Part shown: piece after piece, positions 25,001 to 41,500 of the stretch
How the letters are laid out: every line of letters starts with the position of its first letter
How positions within the stretch are numbered: position 1 is the first letter of the stretch
Notes under the pieces: generated by a model
Seen by the model: the letters and a program-made list of their open reading frames with translations, nothing else
Told to the model about the DNA's origin: nothing
Database searches by the model: none
Assembly (NCBI GenBank): GCA_015039365.1
Contig: WION01000003.1
Location: 930,001-994,000, forward strand
Length of the DNA stretch: 64,000 nucleotides
Reading direction: 5' to 3'
DNA from: Amanita rubescens
Taxonomy: Eukaryota > Basidiomycota > Agaricomycetes > Agaricales > Amanitaceae
Translations under genes and position numbers: made by a program

Positions 25001-27362
25001 ATGGACTCTTCATGTCTGCCGAAACCTGATCTAGAACTTGTCAAGTTCGTCAACCTGGACTATCCATCCCGATGCATATGCGCTAATGACAGGAAGCACC
25101 GTTCAGGGAGGTCTTCGAAGAATTCACGAACACTGAGAATAGCAAGGAAAAGTTACGGAATGCGATCCTGGCAGATAGACTCTATCCTGTCGCAGGGGGC
25201 CACACGGGCGTCCTTGGACGAAGCATAGCGTGGAAGGTTTTTCTACTGTTGGTTCAGGCGAACTCCTCTCATTTCTAACTGATGCCTTGCCCGGGTCCAT
25301 CAAGATTTTCCTGTTGTCACAGGAACCGCTGGATTCTGCACCGGTGAACATTTCGGCGTTGTTGGATACCTTGAGGGATTCCAGAAATGAATTTACGGAT
25401 CTGTTGCTTGAGCACATGAGAGCACCGGATGGTAGCTATGAGGAAAACTTTCGTCTCCCTGGGTCAGATGAACCGCCAAAGCGGGCAACAAGTATTTTCA
25501 ACCTCGAAACAAACAATCCTCTTAGTCTTCACAAGGAGGTGACTGATTAATCACGATAGTTTGAGAAAAAACATCGCTGAAGATCGGTTTAGAATCCTTG
25601 GAAGCAGTGGTTCGAGTCTGTTGAACTTCGGAGGACTATCTCACAGGATGTCGAGCGAACGTACGCAAAAATCGTCGTATATGCGCCCTTTTTTACACTG
25701 TTAGCGTGGCAGGTTTCCTGAAATCCCATTCTTTCGCGAACCCTCTGTTCAAACTCAACTCACCAATATACTCTTTCTATATGCTGCAATGACACCATCC
25801 ATAGGTTACAGGCAAGGTTAGGTTGTTTCCTTATCGTAGGAATTTAGTTAACATGATTATTGATCAGGTATGCATGAGCTGCTCGCACCACTATATTATG
25901 CCGTGCAGTACGATTCTGTCCGATGTTCAGAGGATCAGGATCCCACAATATTTCAGGAGATCTGCTCACGGACATGGGTAGCCGCAGATGCCTGGGCGTT
26001 ATTCAACATCGTTATGAATGGCGTCTCTCGGTGGTATGAGTGGCGTGAATCATCGGATAGATCACTTCACTTATCCTCGCACGTCCAATTAGACATCGCG
26101 AGAGGGGGTACACAGCTGAGGCCATACGTTGCACCCATCGTCAGGACCTGTAACGATATCCAAACAACCCTGTTGAGGGCAGTGGATCCTCCATTATGGA
26201 ATCATATGCAGAAGCTGGGCATAGAACCTCAGATCTACGGAATGTAAGTTCATCGTTCCGGGAATGTGTTTTTGTTTATAGATCGCACACAGTCGATGGC
26301 TACGATTACTGTTCACGCGCGAATTCAACATGTCGAATGCCATGAAACTCTGGGATTGTCTCTTTGCATCTGATCCCACGTTCGAACTCGTACCGTGGAT
26401 CTGCATTGCAATGCTCATTCGGGTTCGCACCCAATGTAAGTATGCTTCGATCTGTGAAACGACGATGGCATTAAACCTTTTCTTCTCTAGTACTTGTGGC
26501 TGATTACAGTGGCCAGTTGGCAATATTGCTGCATTATCCCAGTTTTGATGCACAATCATCATACCACACGCCGCTATTGGTAAGACAGGCATTAACGCTT
26601 CAACTGACACCTAAACCATCCACGGGGGCTATGATCATGATGGAAAATCGGACGGTACTTGATATCCCTGTCGAAGCGAAGCAAGAGCCACACCAAGACC
26701 GGCCTTCACATATACCTCGGCATAAATCTGTTTCGTCCTTTGCAGCTGGCGGCAGGCCACAGCAACCATCTACCATGTATTACCCAGAGCTGATTGCTCG
26801 CGGTCTGCTGGAGCGCGGAGAGAGTCTAGGAATCAACAAAACTGTTATGAATGCAGTATCAGAATTGAGGGTAACACTATGAGACCATATCCAGTTGGTT
26901 ATTGATTGTTTGCTACAGAAAAGTATGCCCGATCTTGGAGGGCCTTTTTCCCGGTCACCGCCACCTCCTTCTTACCCACTGATGGCGGAAAGGCCTACGG
27001 TAGAGCGACCACCCTGGGAACCACGCACCCGGTTTGAGATCGAGCGTGAGGTGTCGCAACTGAAATCGAACAACAAGCGATTAGGCGAAACGCTAGGATG
27101 GGTAGTCGACGTGATGTTGCAGGATGAGAGCAGGGTGGAGGACTTGGACGGGTTGCGAGAGCGAAAGCGAACAGCGTTGGAATCGCTTGCTTACGTTCGG
27201 GATGCGCTAATGGGAAATGTGGGAGAGCTGGAGGATGAAAGGCTTTTTGGGGAGGCTGAGCTTCGGAAGAGGAAACTAGATGCAGAGATGAGAGCAAGTG
27301 AGGTGCGCGTCGACGTCCGTGCGCCAGCAGCCAGCATCTGTGGTAGACTCGCAGTCGCGTAA
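25001..27362 (+). CDS. Rab GTPase-activating protein, TBC1D5-like
   Basis: Exons 25001-25039, 25093-25236, 25305-25538, 25593-25660, 25713-25816, 25868-26243, 26293-26435, 26491-26870, 26919-27362; about 643 residues. The TBC domain starts at GRSIAWKIFLL and carries the arginine-finger segment VELRRTISQDVERTFP and the glutamine finger in IGYRQGMHELLAPLYYAV, followed by IRVRTQLLVADYSGQLAILLHYP. The split spacing of these motifs resembles TBC1D5. It should stimulate GTP hydrolysis by a Rab (Rab7 in animal TBC1D5, with retromer). A coiled coil follows. The C-terminus is uncertain: a 49-nt intron from 27291 to 27339, or a frame break, would extend it to 27552. Confidence 0.82.
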
Positions 27363-27636
27363 GACTAACGCGCGGATGATCATGGTGCCAGCGCTCGGCG
27401 GGCGGGGAGCTTCCGGGGGCGCTTTCGGCGCCGTGGAATCACACGGCATCGAGCTTCTCGGGCACGGCGACCCGGGCGGACCTTCCGAAAGTACCGCCCG
27501 CAACAGTCGCGGAAGGCGGCGAGAGGGTCAACGACGGTCGACGACCCACTAGGAGTAAGCCGAGCCGGGCCGGAAATCACGGGACTTTAGTCGGAAGAGA
27601 TCGTTATTAGTTGCCGTTGAGACTTTTGTACTTGCA
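27363..27636. other. GC-rich gap before SDH1
   Basis: The stretch 27370-27590 is clearly richer in G and C than its surroundings, with runs such as GGGCGCTTTCGGCGCC. An alternative end of the upstream TBC gene (to 27552) would cover most of it; otherwise it is the SDH1 promoter and leader. No other gene is visible. Confidence 0.5.
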
Positions 27637-30108
<2,472 letters not shown>

Positions 30109-30206
30109 AGTCGTACTTCCCAAGTATGATGAGGGGTGGTGGATGTAGTTTCGCGATAAAGTAGATACATACGACAAACCACAATGTATTCAAAAAAAAG
30201 TCGTAA

Positions 30207-32440
30207 TCAAGACAAGGGTGCATCCAGATCGTATTGATTAAAAAGAGATTCAGAGAAATACCTCGCTCTCACACTTCGTCCGCCAAAGTACCGTCCATCC
30301 AATTCACGGACAGTCCTCCATGCCCCGGCCGGTCCGGCGAACAAGACAAAAATGCGAACGGCATCTTCGGGATTCAGCGGTGGGGGTTGAACCTGGTGTA
30401 CAACAACACGCTCGACTGTGCCGTTCTTTGAGCATTCGTCACCTGATGATGATATGATCAACGCCTCCTCTACTCACATGTCCATGTTACTCACCAATTT
30501 CCTCTCGGAGACCTTCGTCGTCAGCGTCTTCCAAACCAACCATGTTAGTTAGGACAACAACACGACTAGACTCCCCAAAACGCAGTTTGTCCTCTCGGGC
30601 CTTTGCGTCTTCGTTGTTGTTGATAATCTTACCCATCATCTTGGGAGCTGCAGGCCCAGGAGGAGCACTCTTGCTATTTTTCCCTTTGTTTCCTTTGCCC
30701 TGGCCGACTTGCTCGACTCTAAGAGCGTTAACAATTCCAGATCCATCAGCACCCAATCCCTGGCCTTCCCTGTGTCCCCATTTTGCCATCAGCCGTGCAG
30801 CAAACCCTCGCGAGTTAGATCTGCACAACGTTAATGGGAGTGTCGAATGAAAGAGGTTGCGACTTACCTCTTGTCCTCCGAGGGACCTGGTGGCGGTGTT
30901 GGAGACGCGGATGGCACAGCGGTATCCGATTTTCCTAATGCACTCAATTTTGCGGCGATTGCTGCTGCCGCTTTAACCTTTTCTTCGAGCGAGATTGTAA
31001 GCTGGCGGCGCTGCTGAAGGTGGCGAAGGAACTGCAGGAGGTGCAAACGGATTATACGCGAGAGGGGGTGGAGAAGGCGAGGCGACAGCTGCAGGGGGTG
31101 GTTTGCTGCCCATCGTGGACATTGCTATACGGCGAAGATAGGCTTCTTCTCCGGTTGTGCTTGGCTGAGGCGCTACTATGGTAAGACCAGGTATAGAATC
31201 CCCTGCGTCGCCGATACTTGATGGATTCGGAGGTGGGGTTGACTCGTGGGGCTTTAAACCAGTAGACATTGCAAGACGACGCTGGTAGGCCTCATCACCT
31301 GTCAAGGTACGGCCAACTATGGCAGGCGGAGGGCTTGGTTCACGGGGTTTCGAGCCTGCCGACATTGCAAGTCGTCGCTGATAAGCTTCTTCGCCGGTTA
31401 AGTCGCGGTCAACTGCAGCCTGGCGCCAAGTCCATTTCATCATCATTGGGCCATTGGTCGTTATCATCATCAAACTTTCCTATCAGCACGTTAGACGTAT
31501 TCTTATTATGCGGAGTAAAATTCACCAGTTTTACGAGGGCGTTCTTGTTCTGAATTCGTACATTCACTATCGGAATAACTGTTGCTGCGTCTGGACCGCT
31601 TTCTTTCCGCCAGGCGACGTTGCTTCGCTTCTCGTTCTCTTCGTTCGATTCTGTCCTTTTGCTTCCAAATTTTATATTCATTGTAGTCGTTCGGTCGAAG
31701 AGGGTCATATGGCTCCATCGGGTCCCACACTTGCACGACAGGCACATTCTTGTTCTACAACTCGATCAGCAATGTCCAACAAATGACGATATTAAACCTT
31801 GTACCTTTTTTCCCTTGCCTTTTCCGCCGCCCTTTCTCTTGTTCTGAGAAGTTTTGAACCCGTTGACGTCCTCATCAAGAACCATGGAAGGTGGCTTGAC
31901 TTTTTTACCCCAGCCTTGAGTTGTGGTTGGCAAGTTGTTGGCTGGGACGTCGGTGGAGCTTCAGCAGCAGATGGCGCCTCTGGTGGTGGAACCAATGAGG
32001 GCGGTGCGAATACGACGGCAGTAGGATGATATTCCTGTGGTGGTAACATTTGGGGAGGCCGTAGTTGTCGAAAGGACGGAAACTCCAACGGGTAGGCGGG
32101 GTACAGAAGGCTTCGACTTTTGGGCGTTGTTGCGACGCACGGGGGCGAAAGCGAGCGCAGCGGACCATCCTTCGAGGTTGAGAGACGCAAATTTGTATTT
32201 TAATCAAGAGTTCATTATATGGACGGTGTAACATTAAGAGATACCGGGTGTAGCTTTCCCTGCACCTCCCGAGGGGGCAGGCTGACTTGCTTCAACAGGA
32301 GCTTGAGTTGGTGCTTTGGGCGGAGGTTGCTTCGAGTCCGAAGACTCTGGAGGATTATTAGGAATGAAATTAGAGGAGATAGTGGCACCGGAGGCGGTGA
32401 AATGTATTCCACCGTATAGACCACCGGCTCTGTTAGACAT
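30207..32440 (-). CDS. Splicing factor SPF45 (RBM17), G-patch and UHM protein
   Basis: Clear exons are 32440-32245, 32169-31805 (probably containing another intron), 31754-31526, 31479-30868, 30820-30495 and 30442-30207. Order of parts: N-terminal [44 protein letters not shown], charged [18 protein letters not shown], repeated [13 protein letters not shown] blocks, a G-patch ([19 protein letters not shown]) and a C-terminal UHM/RRM ([29 protein letters not shown]). The family binds SF1, U2AF and SF3B1 and selects 3' splice sites. Exon 31479-30868 is two bases over phase, with +1 shifts near 31419-31427 and 30998-31003. The reading between 31870 and 32110 is not settled. Confidence 0.85.
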
Positions 32441-32506
32441 GGTGGTGGAAGAAGAACAAGATGAGATTCAGCGACTCTGCGTTACATCCGTGACTACGTC
32501 AGTCTG

Positions 32507-32879
32507 CTACTTTCCCACGCCTTCCTTTCTTGTAATACTGACATCATCTGAACACATGAAGAGAAGCGCTAGAAATAAAATAAAAAACATTCCTGACCTT
32601 TGCTGGGATCGTGGTGTAACGGATCGATATTACTCGACTCGATAATTCCTGGTCGTGCCTCAATAACTCCTGCTGTTGCCTTTTGGCTTCGCTTCGTCTC
32701 TCGGTCAATATCTTCATGGTGATGATGGTGGCTTGAACGCCGACCGCGAGGATGACCAGATACCTAATAAGAGAGTATCAGCCACGGTCGAATTCGATAT
32801 TAACACTCACAAAGTCGCCTGCAACAGGGTCAACATGAGCAGGCTGTATGGGATTAGACTGATGTTCGCTAGAGGACAT
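32507..32879 (-). CDS. Small uncharacterised protein
   Basis: Three exons (32879-32811, 32763-32598, then a 3' exon ending at TAG 32507-32509) join in phase, with introns GTGAGT...TTATTAG and GTCAGG...TTCAG. The product is about 90 residues: MSSSEHQSNPIQPAHVDPV at the start, a run of four His, then TAGVIEARPGIIESSNIDPL and a tail ending EGVGK. It has no signal peptide or membrane helix. I do not recognise the family. The clean splicing phase and codon-like middle part support a real gene, but conservation needs to be shown. Confidence 0.45.
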
Positions 32880-32949
32880 GTTTCAGATGTGGGTGGAGTG
32901 GACGGAGGCAGAGCATGATCTTTATATTCGCATCGGAAGGTACATGACA

Positions 32950-33530
32950 TCAGGTCCAGTGACCAAAGTAACGCTCCTTTGCCTCTCTGCTTAGAATATG
33001 AACTGCAAAGTCTCCGGCATCAACCATAGCCCATCCATTGTGTAGCCGTCGTTTGTCATTCGGCGGTAAAGAAATCGAAGGGTCGCGTGAAAGTAGCTGT
33101 ACGAACAGTTCAGCAAATGCCGTCTTGGTGTTTTTCGGCTTACAGATTTTCTGACCACGCGCACGACAGATTCTATGCCACCTCTGTTTTCTGTCCCTTC
33201 CTTGACTTGCGCCAGCATGACCCAACTCCACAAACCATTTGTGTCATCCTCATACGCTGATTCTCCAGCATAAGTACCGCCTCTCCTTCGCCTTCCCTGA
33301 GCTGATCTGTGGGGTAGTGGTGGAGCAGAAAGTGGTGTGACTGGTCTTGAGACTATGACGGAAGTGGGCTCCAGATGGGGTATGAGTATAAGATCTTCTC
33401 TGAGATTCTTCAAAACTGTAGGTGCGTCATTTGGCACTGGGGGTGGCTGTGGGCGCAGCAGACGGGGTGCAGAAGGTGGAAGGTGGTCGACAAACCAAGG
33501 GAGGGAGGAGAAGAAGCGGCGAGTGTACAT
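32950..33530 (-). CDS. Mitochondrial iojap/RsfS-like ribosome factor (Atp25 N-domain-like)
   Basis: Exons 33530-33144 and 33096-32950 encode 177 residues. The start MYTRRFFSSLPWFVDH looks like a mitochondrial presequence. The end matches the iojap/RsfS (DUF143) domain: GLWSWVMLAQVKEGT and NGWAMVDAGDFAVHILSREAKERYF, where the VDAGDFAVHI block is the family signature. Members bind the large mitoribosomal subunit and block premature subunit joining; in yeast this domain forms the N-terminus of Atp25. The protein is short, so the Atp25 C-terminal half is absent. It is head-to-head with SHR3, with 88 bp between start codons. Confidence 0.72.
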
Positions 33531-33618
33531 GGACAAATAAAGGAATAGTGCAGAAAAGGATAAATCGGAGTCGGAGTTGACGGAGTTTGAACGTAAGTTG
33601 GACGGAGCTACGAGCGTC

Positions 33619-34343
33619 ATGGGAGTGAGAGCGGGCGTCGTCGTCTGCGTGACCAGCTTCCTTCTAGGTTCAACTCTTTTCTTTCTCAGTTCATAACTCT
33701 TCTTCTTATTCCTTTTCACAGGCGCCTTATTTACTCATTGGATTGCCGATTCACTCACCCTCTGGAAGTCTGCCATCACTGACGAACATTTATGGATCGC
33801 CGCTTCTTATTACTCCATCCTTGCAAAGGGTCCAGTTGAAATTCTCTATTTCTTGTCCGCCATCGTCGTCCTTGGTGGGACAACCATCCTATGGAGTCTG
33901 CGCGACGGTCAAGCGGGTAATATCCTATTCGACGGAGGCAGCATATGTACGTTGCTTACTACAATCATTCACACGACCTGACTTGCACACATCAGTCTTA
34001 TTCAGCACGACCATTGTCATGTACCTTTACTCAGTACTTCCGAGTACGTTTTTGATGGCTTTATTGATAGCTCGCCTCTGACGTGCCAAAAGATATTTTC
34101 GCGTCATTCAGTACCTTGCCCACCCACCAACTCAAGGACCCATTTCCTCGTGCTTTGAGGCACGCAACGCTTGAACTCGCGTCAAATAACCTGATTTGCA
34201 GCGTTGCTTTGACGGGTGTCCTTGCTTTGCAAGCAGGTCGTTTTTGGGCCGAGAGTTCTGAAGAGGATGATGACTTTGATGCCATCGAGTCAGAAGACAC
34301 AAAAAATCAGCAGCGTCCCGATGCGATTGCTTCAAAATCATAG
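33619..34343 (+). CDS. SHR3: ER membrane chaperone Shr3 for amino acid permeases
   Basis: Exons 33619-33667, 33722-33946, 33996-34043 and 34093-34343 encode 190 residues. Four membrane segments are visible: AGVVVCVTSFLLGALF, VEILYFLSAIVVLGGTTILW, IFLFSTTIVMYLYSVLP and the LASNNLICSVALTGVLALQ helix, with the Shr3 landmark FTHWIADSLTLWKS. The acidic C-terminal tail (SSEEDDDFDAIESEDT) faces the cytosol in the yeast protein. Shr3 prevents aggregation of amino acid permeases and promotes their COPII packaging. Confidence 0.9.
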
Positions 34344-34462
34344 CCTTACCATCTCTATCCACACTATCCATACTGGCGGAATGCACAACTACTCTTTTTT
34401 TTTTGCTTCGGAAATAAAATGGTTGATTAAGTGGTGACACTCTATGTATGTATGATGATTAG

Positions 34463-36567
<2,105 letters not shown>

Positions 36568-36587
36568 GGCCGAAGATCGAAAAGGAA

Positions 36588-38027
36588 ATGTTCAACGCCG
36601 ACCTCCTCGACCCCGCGTCTGCCGCCTACAAAAAAGCTCGTCGACATTTCTTTAGCGCAACAAAGCACAGGCAAAAAGACTGTGACGCCCTCTGGTCTCC
36701 CTTTCGTACCGCAGAGAAGCGCTACAAAGCACGTTTTCCTCCTCCTGACCTCTCCGCTGCACTCGACTTTGCCACTCTTGACCCTCACAGAACTCACGAG
36801 ATCGCTCAGACCTTCTGGCGCGGTTCACCCGATGCTTTTCCTTTCCGTAGAATAGATGCATCCCATAAAGAGGCCTATGTCATTCCTCGCATACCTGGTG
36901 CGGTCCTCGATTCTGATCTTGACTCACTATCAATGTACAGCATCAGGTCTCGTCGTGCTCCCCTCATTTGTAGATCCTGATCGACAGCGGGAACTTATAC
37001 GCTGGGCCCTCTGCACTCATGCACGCGATAACGAGACAAACCTGCATGCCCATTACAATCTCCCTGAACAAGGTCTTTGGAACGCTCATCTCGACTCGCG
37101 AGAAATCATAGTGCAGCCAAAAGGCTCTTCTTCTACCGAACAGCCGAAACAAGGCCCCAGGCAGCTAGTCGACAATACGCCAGCTACCCCAGAGACGTTT
37201 AATATCATCATGTCTACGCCCAAGCCACCACAGTCTCCGTCCGCTACGCTTGACCCTACGCCGGCATCCGCGCTCATGTATAAGCTCAGATGGGCAAATA
37301 TTGGCTGGTTCTATCACTGGGGAACCAAACAGTATGATTTCACCAGGCCAAGAGCTCCTGTGGATAGCATCATAAGGGACCTTTGTCGGGATGCTGTTGA
37401 GATTATTGACTGGGATCAAGTCTTTCAAGGATCAGAGAGTGAATGGGGTGAAGCAGGTCCTGAATGGAAGACTTGGCACGAGACCTATGGTGAGCGAATC
37501 AAGTTGACTTGAATTCATGTGAACTAAAATTACATCAAGAACCAGACGCAGGAATCGTCAACTTTTATCAGGTAAAAGTAAGTGGCTGGAATGTATATCA
37601 TTGATTTTCCCTTATAACGGTCAAGGACACACTCATGGCGCATGTCGATCGCTCAGAGGTCTGCGCCACATCACCACTAGTGTCCATTTCGTGAGTGTAC
37701 CAACTTTGTTGGCCAAGCGAATTGCTAAACAGTGCCAGACTGGGAAACGCTGCTGTATTTCTAATTGGAGGCAAAACAAGAGATACTGAACCTACAGCTC
37801 TAATCTTGCGGTCTGGTGATGTCGTCATCATGTCAGGGCCAGAATGCCGTAGGGCTTACCACGGTGTGCCGCGTATCTTAGAAGATACCTTACCGCCTCA
37901 TTTGCGCTCAGAGAGCGTTAGTGATCCAGATTGGAAAGTGTACGAAGAATATATGAGCACCACCAGAATCAATGTAAACGTTCGGCAGGTGTTTCCTAGG
38001 GGCTTTAGTCCTGGGAAACCTTGTTGA
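36588..38027 (+). CDS. AlkB-family 2-oxoglutarate/Fe(II) dioxygenase (ALKBH1-like)
   Basis: Exons 36588-36897, 36947-37489, 37540-37577, 37626-37690 and 37733-38027 encode 416 residues. Conserved ALKBH1 blocks are GLVVLPSFVDPDRQREL, LRWANIGWFYHWGTKQYDF and NFYQVKDTLMAHVDRSE. The iron ligands are His and Asp in AHVD and His in RAYHGVPRI; the 2-oxoglutarate Arg lies in NVNVRQVFP. ALKBH1 enzymes demethylate nucleic acids (tRNA and DNA substrates are reported in animals). The start at 36588 is the first ATG in frame; the open frame reaches back into LETM1 without an ATG. Confidence 0.87.
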
Positions 38028-38118
38028 AAATCCATAGATTTGACAAACAAGCCTAATTACGATCAACTGTATAGTTCTATCACGCATTCTCCCACGCTAT
38101 CTCTACCAAAAAACCAGC

Positions 38119-38541
38119 ATGGAGAACGATCAGGTTTGTGGTATCAGGCCTTCCGGAGATGTGTGCTAACATTTCCCATTCATCAGGGTATTCTCGTCGA
38201 CCTTTACGTCCCTCGCAAATGTGCAGCCACCAGTGCGTGCTTCCTGGCATCTGATTGGATATTTGTTTGATCAAAGTCAATACGCATACAGACCGACTCA
38301 TCACTTCAAAAGATCATGCATCAGTACAAATTAGCATCGCCGATGTAGGAGCAGACGGGCGTGCGTTGCCAACATCAACGACGTTCGCAGTATGTGGGCA
38401 AGTCAGGTCGCAAGGAGAGAGCGACGACAGTCTGAATCGACTTGCGACTCGGGCAGGACGTGAGTGTACTGGAATAGCTGTATGCGCGCTGAGCTTATCA
38501 TACCTGCAGTGCTACGAAACGTGTGGTCGTACCAAAAGTGA
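38119..38541 (+). CDS. RPS21: 40S ribosomal protein S21 (eS21)
   Basis: Exons 38119-38133 (15 nt), 38187-38232, 38292-38459 and 38510-38541 encode 86 residues. The joined product MENDQGILVDLYVPRKCAAT, DHASVQISIADVGADGRALP, GQVRSQGESDDSLNRLA matches eS21 end to end, the usual length for the family. The gene lies 91 bp after ALKBH1 and 52 bp before GYP7, all on the plus strand, so the GYP7 promoter must overlap the RPS21 3' end. Confidence 0.95.
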
Positions 38542-38593
38542 ACTCGCCTGTAATGTAGTAGCACGTGATATAATCAGACAGCTGCGGTGGTCT

Positions 38594-41500
38594 ATGACTC
38601 TCTCTACTACCCTTGACCTAACACTTTCAACCACCTCTGTACGTCTCTTCCAGCGCCGTTCGAGTCTCCTTTACAGTTCCATCACCGGAATATAGTCAGA
38701 TTCCATGGTTGAGATTAAATACGTTGACTCAGCTGAGAGCCTCTGTCCCAGACGAGCACAAGCACAGACTAATCTACACCAAATCCAAAGTCTACGTTAA
38801 TCCAACTGCGTATGCTAGAGACAACATACCTGGTTTCGTGGCTTTGGTGAAGCGCGTTAGTCGATAGATGCAGTAGTTCTTCCGTTGTTCCTTATTTGTT
38901 TTGTTACAGGAGGCCATAAATCCAACATATCTGCTAGCCTGGATACCAGAATCGTTATTGAATGAGCGAGGTTCGTCAGAACGAGATAAGTTTGTCCGTG
39001 TAGAAGAAAGAGCTGCTCAGACCCAAGAAGAGGAAGACGAAGGTGTGTTATACCTGCTTCCGTGGTACAACAACAACTGACAGCTGTGTAAAGACGTTGT
39101 CCTCGTCGATTTGCCAGCAAAGAGGCCTGAATCTTATGCCTTTTCAGTGCCCTTGACATCCATCTACTCGTTCATAGTACACCCTCCTAGTCTTTCATCT
39201 TGGTGTGAGTATCTAAGCAATCTTTCTTTCGTAGCATTCATCATGTCTCCACAGATGGAACCATAGGGATCAATCTAATCAACGGAGAGACGCTCCCTAC
39301 ACTTCACTTTCACGATGATGAGTCCCTATCAATCCCGGTTCCACTTTCTCCTCCGCCGTCAGGTAGCGGTCTGACCTATCCCCCTCCACCACCGCCTGGC
39401 GCGTCATCGCACGTACCAAGGCTTAATGCATCATGGGGCGGTGAAGATCTGTTGTCGCGTCTTCGATCTTATGCTCATATACTACGCTCTACCTTACAAC
39501 CTTCCTTGTTCCTTGTGGATCCTTCTCGTGCTGACACTGAAGCACACACAACGCAAATTTTCCCCGATGACGCTGTTGACGACATCCTTGCACAGTCTAC
39601 TTTCCGTGGTTCCCATTCTCCTGTGCCACCCCATAGACGACCGAGACCATTGTCTGGCGCATCATCAAACCCTTATTCCCACCGAGCGTCTGTGCTCCAT
39701 CGGTCGCTCGGAAATATAGGTGTGGATCCTCGAGCATCGTCGCAGGCACGAATGGCACTTCTTCAATCGTTTTCGAGCATCACGCGTGCAACCAGACATG
39801 CGGCGCAGAATATTCTGTCGCATCCTTTGGCTAAACCGATAGTTCCGCACCTTCCTGACCCTGTCAAGAGTCTCGTAAATGCTAATGGTGAATGGGACTG
39901 GGGAAGCTGGGTAGAAAAGGGAGGCGTAGGAGAATTTGAAAGTGCCCGTGTGTACTTGGCCAAGTGGGCAAGAGTCGTGGCAGAAGAGGGAGAGCGCGCT
40001 CGCCGGCAGGAAGCCCAGGCATATCTCTCGTCGTCAACAGGTGTGACAGAGGAAGATTCCTCGTTGGGAATTTTCGAGCTTTTACACTCGACATCCAATT
40101 TACCTGCTCCCCGGACATCGCGCGATCCGGATCGACCTATAGATTCAAAGACATGGTCGAGCTTCTTTGCCGAAAATGGACATCCAGTCATAGGGGTAGA
40201 AGAAATGAAGCGAGAGGTATTCAGGCGCGGTGTGAGTTCAAATGGCAAACTACGATCTCAAGTGTGGCCATTCTTACTGGGAGTGTTTGATTGGGAGACG
40301 ACGGCTGATGAGCGGGAGCAAATATGGTCAGAGAAGAAGTATGGCTTCGTTTGATCGTCTCTCTGGTTGTCACTGACTGATTTCCAGGAAGGAGTATCAG
40401 AGGCTAAAAAGCGAGTGGTGTGGTGTCCCAGAAGTTTTCGATCGTCCGGATGTCATAGAAGAACGCCATCGTATAGATGTCGACTGCCGTCGGACAGACA
40501 GAAACCATCCATTGTTCACCATCCCAGATCCCAGCACCGATGCCAACGTTGATAAAGAGGCCGTTAAACGTTTCACGACGATATCCCCAGATCTGAGCGA
40601 TATCGGTGCTCAGTCGCCTAGCAATGAGCACATCGATCGATTAGCGACCATCTTATTGACATATAACTTTTACGAAAAAGAACTTGGTTAGAATCTATTC
40701 CGTTTTGGTCCTTAATTCTAACTAACTAGCGGAATAGGTTACGTCCAGGGCATGTCGGATCTCTGCGCGCCACTTTACGTCGTTATGGAGGGAGATGAAG
40801 AGATGACATTTTGGTGTTTCGTGGACTTCATGGATCGAATGGTAATCACTTGTTATCTCCAATGCATAGTACTGATAAGAACGCAGAAACAGAACTTTTT
40901 ACGAGATCAGAGTGGAATGAAGAAACAACTGTCTTCATTGCAACAGTTGATCAATATTATGGACCCTGAATTGTACAGACACTTTGGTTAGCTTCATTAT
41001 TGTGAAATGAATCCACTAATTCATTCGTTGTCCGCAGAGAAAACAGACGGTCTCAATCTGTTCTTTTGTTTTCGGTATGCATTTGATTAATGATAATGGA
41101 TTCTAACTCACATCGTGCAGCTGGATTCTTATTGCATTTAAACGGGAATTTCCCTTTGAAGACGTACTCCGTCTTTGGGAAGTCCTGTGGACGAGTTATT
41201 ATAGCAATAATTTCGTTCTGTTCGTCGCCTTGGCTATCCTGGAATCACATCGTGACGTCATCTTACGATACCTTGTCGAGGTAATTCTATGGTCCTACAG
41301 TTTTCCAGAAGTCTAATCTTATAACATGCTAGTTCGATGAGATTCTCAAAGCATGTATTATTTGCTTCTGTCCCATGCCCTTGGACTAACAAATACTTCA
41401 CTTGCAGTACTGCAATGAACTCAGTATGACGATCGAGCTAGATTCCACACTAGCTCAAGCAGAAGTGCTATTCCTCTCGTTTTCCCAACTGGTAGCAGAC

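Noticed and set aside
32598..32763. Suspected frame break in the small gene at 32507-32879
   Set aside because: On recounting the reverse complement the exon is open and in phase throughout.
33337..33540. Plus-strand frame between SHR3 and the iojap-like gene
   Set aside because: It is the antisense of the iojap-like exon 1 and lacks family features.
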